From Hysterangium stoloniferum (taxonomy: Eukaryota; Basidiomycota; Agaricomycetes; Hysterangiales; Hysterangiaceae): 64,000 nucleotides of DNA. The notes beneath the pieces were generated by a model, which worked only from the letters and a program-made list of their open reading frames with translations, was not told where the DNA came from and ran no database searches. Shown one piece after another: positions 10,906 through 20,481 of the stretch. A program made the position numbers and the translations under genes. The stretch spans positions 124,001-188,000 of the forward strand of contig WHVD01000027.1 of the NCBI GenBank assembly GCA_015178975.1, given 5' to 3'. Position 1 is the first letter of the stretch. Each line of letters starts with the position of its first letter.

Positions 10906-11040
10906 ATACCCGCGATACTGCGGTATGGGTACACGGTGTGCCGCAGTGTGCTATAATCCACTACCGTACCCGTAACCGGAACCGCACCCGTTTTGGAAAC
11001 ACCGCGATACCCATACCGTAGCAAAGCCTAGCCTTTGGGC
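10906..11040. repeat. GC-rich palindromic element, possible hAT-like MITE remnant
   Basis: A short island rich in CCCGYA, ACCGYA and GGGTA words in AT-rich DNA. CGGTATGGGTA at 10921-10931 is an exact inverted repeat of TACCCATACCG at 11008-11018, and GCGATAC is repeated near both ends. Ends resembling CAGTG...CACCAGTA would fit a hAT-type terminal repeat, but no clear 8-bp target duplication is visible. Confidence 0.35.
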
Positions 11041-11171
11041 ACCAGTAACTAGATATGTATTTTAGCTCAATTGCTTTTCCAAGCATAGAACCACATGTAT
11101 TACCGCCACTCAGTTCCTTGGTACCTATTGTTCATTTGTATAACTACCGATTCCATCACCGTATGTACCGC

Positions 11172-11398
11172 AGTCGATTTACCCTTCGTGTCGACTGAGG
11201 TACATTACTCACAAACCTGTTTCCTTCACATCAGTGTACTAATCATTATCTGATAGACATTCTATTTGTGATGGGTACAACCTTTAATATCAATCGATTT
11301 ATCCTTCGTGTCGACTGAGGTATATTACTCACAAAATTGTTTCCTTCATACATGAGCATAGTAATCATCATCTGATCGACATTCTATTTGTGATAGCA
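11172..11398. repeat. Two tandem copies of a about 120-bp unit upstream of the receptor gene
   Basis: 11172-11275 and 11292-11398 are near-identical direct repeats containing TTCGTGTCGACTGAGGTA, ATTACTCACAAA, GTTTCCTTCA and GACATTCTATTTGTGAT. They end about 190 bp before the first receptor exon and could hold promoter elements. The 15-mer GTGTCGACTGAGGTA in both copies reappears inverted at 14957-14971. Confidence 0.75.
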
Positions 11399-11586
11399 TG
11401 GGCTTGGCCGCTTGAGTATTAAGTGCTGCTAGCCCATCGTTGGCACTAGAATTATTCTCAAGAACCTGTGTACATTGTCAACTTAGCTGGTGGCACCATA
11501 GACTACGATAGAACCTGGATTCTATCACCAATATTTGAGCTGGCCTCGTTATCAATCCCTGAACCAAGTTCTTGCATTGTATATAC

Positions 11587-13019
11587 ATGCATACGAATGA
11601 AGTGGAGGCATCTGGCGGAAATACAACTTTGATCATGTTTCTCGCCCTTCAAATAATAGGTGGACAACTTGGCGTACCCTTTATTCTCTTCACGATTTTC
11701 ATATTTCCCGAAACTGTCCGCCGGCACGTTTGTTTCGTTAATTTATGTATCTCCTGGTTGATATATTCCGTATCATACGTTCTCCTGTGAGACTGAGTCT
11801 TTCCGTCTCGTCATATAGTTGGTGTCACTTACCCTTACCGCTAGTCTCTATGGAGGATAAATTGAGACACTCGTTCCCTCGCACTCGTTATGTCTGGCAC
11901 AGACGGCTCTAACGTATGGTGCAGGTCCCATGACGAGCATTGCATCCTTCATTTTTGTATTGCAGGTAAACTTTCAGGCTAGTGTCTAATAACGAGTAAA
12001 AGTAATCCCTCTACAGATCTACATCGCCCTTAATGCAGCCCTTTCAGAGCACAGTGTACCCAAGCCTCCACGACATCCAGAATTCACCATCGCGGCGGCA
12101 AGTACATCACTGTATTAATGTATTGGAACGTTATGTTCTGACTGCGTGGGTTCTACATAGATGCTTGTAGCCCCTTACATTGTATTCTTTGTCATTATTG
12201 TTGCTGTGCTTGTGGTTCGTACCATCCCACATAAAAATATGCCTGAGACTTACCGTCTCCTAGTATGGTCATGCGCATCCCACTGAAATTGTACGGATTC
12301 ATTTTTATTGCCATATTTCTACTCGGGCCTTGTGAGTGATTTACAGCTGCAATACAATTTTACAATCTGAATAATGACCCAAACACTCAGGGCAGCCGTT
12401 CCATCGGTCGTGTCTGCCATTTTTGCTGTGATTGCTGTTATCGTCGAGGGTGAGGAGCGTATTCTTCAAATAACCAGCTCTCTTTGACAGATTCGGTAGT
12501 TGTAATTGCTCGCAGAGTCTACCGGACCTGGCACGCCTTCCGACAACTCGACGCGTCTAACAGCGGGATACATCTTTCGCTCTTGATCCGGGCTGCACTT
12601 TTCAGCGTTTGTTGTATTTTAGGCATTATGTGAGTTGGAGTGGCCCAGCTCTGGAGATGCCTTATATTGTGCTCTGTCCAGGTTATGTGGCGCACAGCTC
12701 GCAAATGCAAATTATACAGTCCCGGGAATTCTCATCGCTTTCCGTGAGTTCCAGCAACTCTCATCCACATTCCAACGACATACTTATGTTAAAATCTTCC
12801 AGTACCCATGGCCGTATTCCTTATGTTCGGAACTCAACCGGTAAGTTGGTTGAAATGTACCTCTCCCGTTGATCCTAATTGAATTCGCAGGACATGCTCC
12901 GCGCCTGGGGATTGTGGAGAGATGAAGACCAGACGAGAACTCAGCTCAGTTCACAACTGAGTGAGCACAAGATCATTAGTGAATCCCCCTCCATGTCAAG
13001 GCTACAGCAGCCAGTTTAA
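11587..13019 (+). pseudogene. Fungal 7TM (GPCR-like) membrane protein gene, copy B, one in-frame stop
   Basis: Ten exons can be read: 11587-11786, 11845-11965, 12017-12097, 12161-12214, 12264-12331, 12391-12449, 12491-12629, 12682-12743, 12803-12840 and 12891-13019, giving 316 codons before the final TAA. The product resembles the large Agaricomycete family of seven-helix receptor-like proteins: LALQIIGGQLGVPFIL (helix 1), LCLAQTALTYGAGPMTS, a VAPYIVFFVIIVAVLV helix, VIARRVYRTWHAF in a cytoplasmic loop, and FGTQPDMLRAWGLW after the last helix. The intron after exon 3 has a GC donor (GCAAGT). Exon 2 contains TAA at 11858-11860 where the family usually has a polar codon; no alternative splice site I tried removes it in frame. 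So the gene is probably dead, or the base is an error. An ATG at 11572 would add five residues. Ligand unknown. Confidence 0.6.
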
Positions 13020-13562
13020 CACATCTCCTAATTCCGAAAGATTATATCAGTGACAGAAAATTATTGTGACGTCCCTACTGGATAGCGGCGAATTGAAATA
13101 TGACGATCCTAACAGCATCGAAGATAGCTAACGAATATGTAATGACGTGTATACATATGTTCTGTTGTAACTGCTTTCCATAGAGGAAACATTATATGTT
13201 ACATCGGCACAATCTATGTACCTGTATAGCCATCTTAGAATGGAGCTACGACATTTTGTACCACATAATATGGTGTATTTCAGACCTTCACCTCTTGTTT
13301 CGGTTAGGATAGATATTTTGGTGTCTAAAAACAACCGGGCAGTATTGGGGGGAGTTGTTAGTAGTAAGTATTGATATATTACAAGCGACACGTAGTGGAT
13401 TTTCGAGAGGAGGAAAAACTAAAATTTCATCTCATCTCTTCTGTACTATTTAAGTGTTTATATGTACTAAAGATGTAGGTAAAGGGGGAAAACATCAAGC
13501 ATACCATGTGCTAACATAACAGTATAACCACAAGGAGCACAGCAACACCGCGTGCGTCCTCC
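13020..13562. repeat. Duplicated segment downstream of receptor copy B
   Basis: Counterpart of 324-910. No gene seen. Confidence 0.75.
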
Positions 13563-13769
13563 AACTGCCCGCAGCACAAATATTCAAGAAATTACAACAC
13601 CACTGTCGTTCTGATTAAATGGCATAGCTCCATGTGTATCTCTCACGGCATGAAAATGGGAAATCAGTGAATAGCCATGATGTTGTCTGGAGCCGTCTAA
13701 AAGTGCTTGCGAGTTCAACTAGATGCGCCTAGAGGCTAGACCCACCACTCTCCGAGCCCCATATCCACT

Positions 13770-14704
13770 CGACAATTTGTAAAGATCAAAGGCTGTAGTG
13801 GAGACTGTGGGAATGATAGCGCTGATGAGCTGGCAAATAATGGAGTGTTAAAAAAACAATGCCAGATATGCTGAAACTAAATGTACCTGAGAAGTTCCGT
13901 ACACATGGTATGTCTACTGCATGCCACACGGCTCTGGTATATCAGGGCATATTGGGACAGAGGGAGCTGAGTGCAAGAGGCCTAACAGATATAATGTAGA
14001 CCGAGTCCGTTTTGAGATAAAAGATTGGACAAATCGACAACCTACGGAAAACAAGGTAAGGCTGTCAATTCGTAAAAAGCATATGAGTAGGAATAATAGA
14101 TGTGGAGAACCTCACACAACTCATGTAGAGTGGGGAAATGGTAGCTTAATATCCCACAGTTTGAAGAAAGAGCAGTTTGTGGGAGGTGTGAATGCCTTGA
14201 GTCTATGGAGCACATGCTACTCGATTGCAAGTCTACCCAAAGAAGAATCAGTTGGACGCTGACTGAAAGAGCATGGATAAAAACTGGTGAGGTGCCACTG
14301 GCCCCGAACCACCGTAGGAACTATACTGGGACATTGGTTGGCAAACTACAAGCCACCAGAGGGGAAAGCAGATAGAGCTAAGAATCGTTTCTTTGTTATC
14401 ATTGTGACAAAAGCTGCCCATCTCCTATGGAAGGTACGTTATGAAAACGGATAGGGACCATGGGAGAATTCTCCAGTGAGATAACAGGGCATGAGATCTG
14501 CAACCGATGGGTGAAAGTGATAGCCCAACGGACTCAAACAGACCTCGCGGCAACAAATTCTGGTCACTATAAGAGGAAAGCGATCCCTATAAGTTTAGTG
14601 GATAAGACATGGGGACGCCTACTTAGTAAGGAAAAACCTGTATATGCAACCATGAAGGACATTACTGGGGTTTTGGTGGGTATTGAACAGGGGAGGCCTT
14701 CATG
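13770..14704 (+). pseudogene. Decayed non-LTR retrotransposon tail with RNase H domain
   Basis: Pieces in changing frames resemble the C-terminal third of Agaricomycete non-LTR retroelement polyproteins. GDCGNDSADELANNG (near 13800) is the end of an RNase H domain, where N/D-x-x-AD is the usual signature. MSTACHTALVYQGI and a CECLESMEHMLLDC Cys/His segment (near 14190-14225) follow, then KAIPISLVDKTWGRLL and GVLVGIEQ close to the stop at 14702-14704. Frameshifts and stops between them show it is dead. The reverse transcriptase part is not in the window on the 5' side, consistent with 5' truncation. Confidence 0.6.
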
Positions 14705-14836
14705 AGACTTACTGGGCTTGAGCCCCACACTAACAGCTTGTCTGTTGTGCGTAAATGCATTTCCTCAGGTGATAAGCATGTAGCAGAGACCGCACGTGAA
14801 GTATCTTTCTACTCTCTATGCTATATCACGAACCAA

Positions 14837-14995
14837 TCTGTAAGAAATACGCTCAGTCGACACAGATAGTGACTCGACTAATATTTACTACCTGTAAGAA
14901 ATACGCTATGTTACATTAAGATAAGAATCTGAAAACGAGATATAGTTGTGGTAACGTACCTCAGTCGACACAGATAGTGACTCGACTGAGGTGTG
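14837..14995. repeat. Tandem repeat with CCTCAGTCGA hairpin
   Basis: The segment CTGTAAGAAATACGCT occurs twice, and the motif CTCAGTCGACACAGATAG followed by TGACTCGACT occurs at 14852-14879 and 14960-14987. In the second copy CCTCAGTCGA (14959-14968) and TCGACTGAGG (14982-14991) are a perfect 10-bp inverted repeat with a 13-nt loop. TACCTCAGTCGACAC at 14957-14971 is the reverse complement of the 15-mer in both tandem repeats near 11.2-11.3 kb. Confidence 0.6.
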
Positions 14996-15082
14996 GGTAT
15001 TGAAACGTTCGAGGCTAAATAGTAAAATATCTAAATTATATAGATGATGGTAGTAAGTCGTGGTATATTAGACAGGGGATAA

Positions 15083-17945
15083 TGTGGCTTGGTATAGGAT
15101 GACCTTATAAACCCACTCCGACGTGGGAATGTTACCTTAGGCGACAGCACCCACATGCTTTGTAATACACATTCGCGTCGTTCGCGTCGTGTTTGTTTGG
15201 TCACAGTGTCAAATAAGTTTTCATCGAAAAAAATTATCATCAAGTTAATTATCAAGCTTTATTGTATTAATAAAAAATTGTATATTTTACATAGTTATTG
15301 TTTAGCCAAGCTTGTCTGATAAAATATCCTTTCTCAGATAAGCTAGGCTTTTTGTTGCACTGTAAAGCTGCGTTAAAGATGATCGCGAGACTGAGTTGAG
15401 ACCCGCATCCGTTTCTACAAATCTCCATGTGTTGCTATTAGCCAATTTATCCATTTCCGTCTTTATTTTTCCTACTAATTCTCGCTTTTCTGCTCTGTGT
15501 GTATCCAATGTAGCCTCATTTTGAGGTCGCGAAGCTGGTAGTATCATTTGTTCGAAGTGGATATTCATTGGACTGATACACTGGGCAAGGAACATATGCT
15601 TGCAGGCGAGTCCGGTTTGTGTAAATGTTGGACAGCTACATCTAGTAAAACTGCTGTCTTTGATTTCCACAGTATAAAAGACATCATCTTGTGAGAATGA
15701 TCCTATTATAAACTAAACTACATTCAGTAAATACCACATTTCTTATAAAATAAACCCTTACCTGATTTTCAAATTGTTCAATCTGGCTTTCTGCATCTTC
15801 GAATAGTAACCCATTTGCCCTATGTTGAGCCTCACGTTCTGCCTTGCAGAGTGTCTGCTGTTTGAATCCAAGTCCAACACAAAGATGTGACTGCATGTAA
15901 TCTGGTTCAACATCTTGCGTTAGAATTCTAATAATATACTCAATTTGTTGCTTCTGCATTCGACCAATGTAGTTTTTCTTCAGATTTGCATGCCAACTTT
16001 CAATGAAGTTGTTGGTATCAATACCATAGTGTGCGTGCTGTAAAACCATGATTGAAATTAATTTCAAATTACAATGGAATAAGCACATATGTACATACCT
16101 TGCGCCATGCTTTCACCCAATGTTGCTTGCATGACACCCACTCTTTTTCCATGTATCGCAACCAAATCGGCTGATCTGCCCACTCTATCTGTATTTCTTC
16201 CCACTTATTATTAAATTCCTTCGGTGTTTCAGCCTTAAGCAAATCCCGCAATGCAATCCGAATATCATGGAACGTTTCAGCATGGTCTTCTTGCAAGACA
16301 TGTGCTTAAGAACAATCTGGTGGAAAATTGAAAAAAAAAAAATTTAAATGATGATAAAAGAAAGTACCTTTGCTTTAATGTTTTTGTGCCAGGCCTGCCA
16401 AAGATGCCAATAGCAGTACAATACATGTACTGGAGTGTCAGAGAATGCTGAGGTAATGGCCAAGGCCTCTGTGTCGGAACAATCTATCATAATTGTGTGG
16501 GGATCAAAATAGCAATTCTGTCGCATCCACTCCAGGAATTGCTTCAATGGGTAACTAAGTACCAGAACATGAGAGGGATTGAATAAGATTCTATAAACTG
16601 TGACACTTACTGTGATTCGTGGTTTGTGAGTAGGAAGCTCAATGGTACACCTTTGCCAGTAATGTGATCTCTACCTAACAATGTACTCAAATATACATTT
16701 TCTCCATTTTTTCCATGGGATGTATTGTGAGTTGAATCTAAACAGACTGTATCGCCATATCGTGGCATTAACTGGAGTAAGTTAGAGTGTCTGTGATGCC
16801 AATACACAAAATAAAAACATTCACTGACCTGACACTGCCATGATGAGCATAAAGCTATTATGTAGCCTCCTCGAGCTTCTTCACCTCGGGTAGCCTCATG
16901 TGATACTTGCCACCCCTTTTCTCGAAGCTTCACAAGCCATAACCAGAGACTCTCATCTGCATTTTCATCCAGATATGTATCTTTATTTGCTTTTCTTTGC
17001 ACAGCATTGTAGATATCCTGGGAACTGATCTTGAGACTAAAAGGCATTTCTTTTACTTCTGTTGTGATCTACAAACAATATAAGGCTTAGATAACTGATA
17101 GTGATGAGAATCTTAGTAGCACACCTTAGATAATTCTTCGCTGGTCATTCGAAGCATGGCTTTGATTGATTTCGGATCAAAGCCCTCATTTATTTTATCA
17201 TCCAGCCATTGTCATATCTCATCTGGACTCCTCGAAGCTTTCATATCATTCAAAGAAGCAGGATCTGTAATAGTCTTCAATTATAAGAAAACTTTATCAA
17301 TGTACTAAAAATACGGACCATGACCATTGTGCATCCAATGATATTCAATCTGCACCCCTGTTGCATCCACAAGTTGTGATATATGTACCTTCGCATTGCA
17401 ATCACATTTAATACTTGTATTGCATTGGCGTCGTTTGCTAGGACTCGCATCATTGTTAGCCTGAGAATGGTATGAACCGGCATGGTCACACTCATAAGTA
17501 TCTTTCCACAAATATTTACTTCGCCGTGTAATGTGTTTTTCTGAATATGTTCATATTAGATAATGTGATTTGTCAATTTTAGCAGACACAGACACATACT
17601 GGGAACATAATGTTTTTTAAGATGCCAATTGGTCTTTCGAGATTGTAGTTTCAACCATTCCTTCCAAGTGTCACCTAGCAACTGGAAACAATGAGGATTT
17701 TCAGTGTATACTTCTTCAGTGAGGAGTCGCTTGATAGCCAGTTTCACTGCTTCTGCTGTCATAATGATGTGAATATTGGAGTTTTCTTGTGAAAACAAAC
17801 TTTATTTGACGCTGTGACCAAACAAACGCGACGCGAACGACGCGAATGTGTATTACAAAGCATGTGGGTGCTGTCGCCTAAGCCTAAGGTAACATTCCCA
17901 CGTCGGAGTGGGTTTATAAGGTCACCCCACCTTATTCCACACGCT
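15083..17945. mobile_element. MULE (Mutator-like) DNA transposon with long inverted repeats
   Basis: About 130-bp terminal inverted repeats: the left one covers 15100-15228 and the right one 17795-17924, sharing GACCTTATAAACCCACTCC, CGACGTGGGAATGTTACC, ACAGCACCCACATGC and TTGTTTGGTCACAG. The right copy has a 6-bp extra CTTAGG-type insertion. Weaker similarity extends a further 15-20 bp outward. Between them lies a minus-strand MULE transposase region. I could not find a convincing 8-10 bp target duplication. Confidence 0.85.
15302..17798 (-). CDS. MULE transposase (MULE DDE domain plus SWIM zinc finger), interrupted frames
   Basis: Minus-strand segments follow the order of Mutator-type transposases. 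17305-17511 has a FAR1-like zinc-binding segment (CDHAGSY...KCDCNAKVHI). 16607-17047 holds the start of the DDE core (YGDTVCLDSTHNTS). 16344-16547 holds MIDCSDTEALAITSAF and the following YCYWHLWQAWHK with the conserved Cys/His pattern. 15684-16088 has HYGIDTNNFIESWHANLKK, the usual E-containing motif. 15302-15670 ends with a SWIM finger, CSCPTFTQTGLACKHMF. Candidate GT-AG introns separate some pieces, but one junction near 16330 does not keep frame by eye, so I cannot say whether it is intact. The protein would cut and paste this element by acting on the inverted repeats. Confidence 0.7.
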
Positions 17946-18047
17946 CCACAAAAAAAGAAATGCAAATATGAGTCAGCAGCTTTCTGGGTGACCGGGATCC
18001 CGGGATTGCTGGATCGCTGGAGCACTGGTATAACTCATCGACATGCA

Positions 18048-18772
18048 ATGCAGGCACCGTTCTTCGGACTCTTCCATTATTTATCACCTATAAGGGTCAA
18101 TTATCTACGCCGCATCCTTGTCCGCAATGTCTCGTCCCGCAGGCCCCCACCACTTTCTCCACCGGAAAATGCAGCAGCACGCACATGGATCGAAAAGTTC
18201 ACATCTAAGTGCATACCTCGCGATGAGGTCGAGGTGACGTTTGCGAGGAGTTCGGGGCCGGGGGGACAGGTGAATTCTTGAGTTTGATCGTGGGTGGTGA
18301 CAGCTCTAAGGTGACCGCTGCATGCCCTTAGCACGTGAACAAAGTCAACACGAAGGCGAGTGTGCGTTGCTCGATTGATAGGGCGTGGCTTCCGGAGTGG
18401 GCGAAGGAGCACCTGATGCGTTCTGTGTGTCGTGATGCCATCGTTATGTGTTATCAACTGATATGTTTCAGCCTGCCTATGTCGCATCATCCCGTAGTCT
18501 CTTAATAACCTCTACCCAGCACCGTAGCCAGGCTCAGAACGTAGAAGATTGTTTCATCAAAGTACGTTTCATTCATTTCATCTCAGCTGGGAAGTTAATA
18601 TGTCTACCAGCTTCACAATATCATCCATACTGCCTCACTGGCCGCGGTCCCTACGCCACCTGACGCTGCCAGATTGGCGCGTAAAGCTGCTTATGAGCAC
18701 ACAAGCAAGGCACGGAATCGCATAGCGAAGATGCATAGGTCTGCTGTGAAGGCAGGAAGAAGAGAACGTTAG
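18048..18772 (+). CDS. Mitochondrial ICT1-like peptidyl-tRNA hydrolase (release factor 1 domain)
   Basis: Four exons, 18048-18269, 18332-18424, 18472-18561 and 18611-18772, encode 188 residues. The GGQ motif (SSGPGGQ, at the end of exon 1) is followed by HVNKVNTKASVRC, the class I release-factor hallmark in which Gln places water for hydrolysis of the peptidyl-tRNA ester. The C-terminus is strongly basic (ARKAAYEHTSKARNR), as in ICT1 and related ribosome-rescue factors, where it enters the mRNA channel of stalled mitoribosomes. The N-terminus is basic and Ser/Arg-rich, suggesting a mitochondrial presequence. The usual Asn after GGQ is His here. The ATG at 18048 gives the best family length; an upstream in-frame ATG at 17814 lies in the MULE inverted repeat (see findings). 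ICT1 versus the related C12orf65/Rso55 type cannot be settled by eye, though the length favours ICT1. Confidence 0.8.
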
Positions 18773-19013
18773 TATTGAGCGTTAGTATTGAGCGTACATT
18801 AAACAGCTTCCGATTGCGAAGTCATGTGGGCACCTCTTCTGATATGTCATATTAATGACGCCGCACAAGCACAATTCCAAGCCTATTGGGATTACAAAAT
18901 TACAAATACACTATACCCAAACAGGCGATACATGAAATCATTAAATGGAGTAGTGAACCCTTCACAAGTATCCCTATATAGTAATGCCAATGTCCACGAC
19001 AAGTCCGTTCAGC

Positions 19014-19876
19014 CTAGAACTGCTCTTTGAATCTCGTCCCCCCTTCAAAGGACGGAGATGTCGGACTGTGTATGGGTGTGATATCCGCCACGCTATGTTC
19101 ATATGAAAGTTTCCGATTCATATCATCATTCACGCCAATACTTTTCTTGTTCGTAATGGATAAAGGCGCTTGCTGTTGGTGTACGCTCTCTGGGAGCTTC
19201 TCCGGATCAAAGGGATCTGCATACGCATCATGTTCTTCTGTCGACGCTTGTCTTAAGTCTGAGTAGCCGAAGCTTCTCGACTGCCCTGAGTATCCTTTAC
19301 CACCAGCGGCGTACGCTGCTCCCACCTCGACATTCCTGGTCACCTTGTTATCTTCGTCACTTTCGTAGTCAAAGGCGTCGGTCTGAGCAACCCATCCGCC
19401 GCGGCTTTTCGTGATACGATTGGTGAGAGGGTTACTGCTGAAGAACCCGGAGCGATTGTCAATGGAGCGTCGTCGTGGTCGGATACGAAGGACGTAATAT
19501 GCGGCGAAAAGAAAGAGAATAATAAAGACTCCAAGTCCCACTATAAGGCCAATAAAGCCTATTGGAGACGTATGGTATGTTAGATGAGCGAATCAAAAGT
19601 AAACGAGTTTGCCTGACCGCCCTTCGAGCCCGCAATTTTTGGCACCCCTGACTTGTACGACGATTGTGGTGGTGTAGTAGGATACTATAAATAGAGCTGA
19701 ATAAAACCGGCCTTACAACCAAGAAACGATACGGATAGATAACATACAAGAGTGGGATCCAGACTGTTCGTAAGAGCGGCTGTTCCTGACCCTCCTCTCC
19801 TTACATTTCCTTTAAGCATCTGAGCAACACGGACATTCGATTTGGCACCCGCAAGGCCTATGCGCAGTAGTGTCAT
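19014..19876 (-). CDS. Small single-pass membrane protein, fungal, unknown function
   Basis: Three exons on the minus strand: ATG at 19876, an intron ending TTATAG before YPTTPPQSSYKSG, a second intron after AGSKG, then the main exon to the stop at 19014. The product is about 240 residues: a short basic N-terminal part, a Pro/Ser/Thr-rich linker, one membrane segment (GFIGLIVGLGVFIILFLFAA) followed at once by RIRPRRR, and a polar tail with acidic and Ser-rich stretches. By the positive-inside rule the tail would be cytosolic. The architecture resembles Mid2-like or Axl2-like fungal stress and polarity membrane proteins but with a much shorter outer part, so the true start could lie further upstream. 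I do not recognise the family. Confidence 0.6.
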
Positions 19877-20481
19877 GATGGGAAGAAGCAGATACAGACC
19901 CAGGATGGAGAACGAGTTTAAGGCAAGGACGGCAACAAGCGAACTGGCCTCACTTTCCCACGGCGAGGGTCACCGGACGAATGGATATTGATCCGAGTTG
20001 GAAAAAAGACCTACTAACATTGCTAGTTGACGAAGTTGGGCGATGCGGGCACGGACGACTGTTAATCCAAATAGTAATAATAATAATAATTCACAGTGTT
20101 TATGAAAAGAGAGTAATCCAAATCCAGTACACAAGGAAAAATAATATTTTTGTAAAGAAATATTAAAAGAATATACGACTCAGAAGAACTGAGAATTCAG
20201 AAAAATTGGTAAGGCGGCCATTGTAGGAACCTCGCACGGTTTCCTCTAGTAAAAGGCGAGAGGGAAGTACGGTATGTAAGATTCCCAGCCGCTACATATC
20301 TCTACCATCTAAAAGAGCCGCCTTGTTCAACCTTTGCGTTTTGCCCGGCCTGTCGTTTGAACTAGGCGCCCGGAGCTTGTTGGATTATGTAATTCTCAAA
20401 ATGATATATGTACAACACACATGAGGGAGGCCGACTGCAGCTGGAATATGATTATGGTTAACATACTTTTGCAACAATTAA
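19877..20481. other. Intergenic region upstream of the small membrane gene
   Basis: About 600 bp between two minus-strand genes; it would hold the promoter of the membrane protein gene and the 3' end of POL5. A short ATAATAATAAT run sits near 20080. No gene or RNA seen. Confidence 0.4.
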
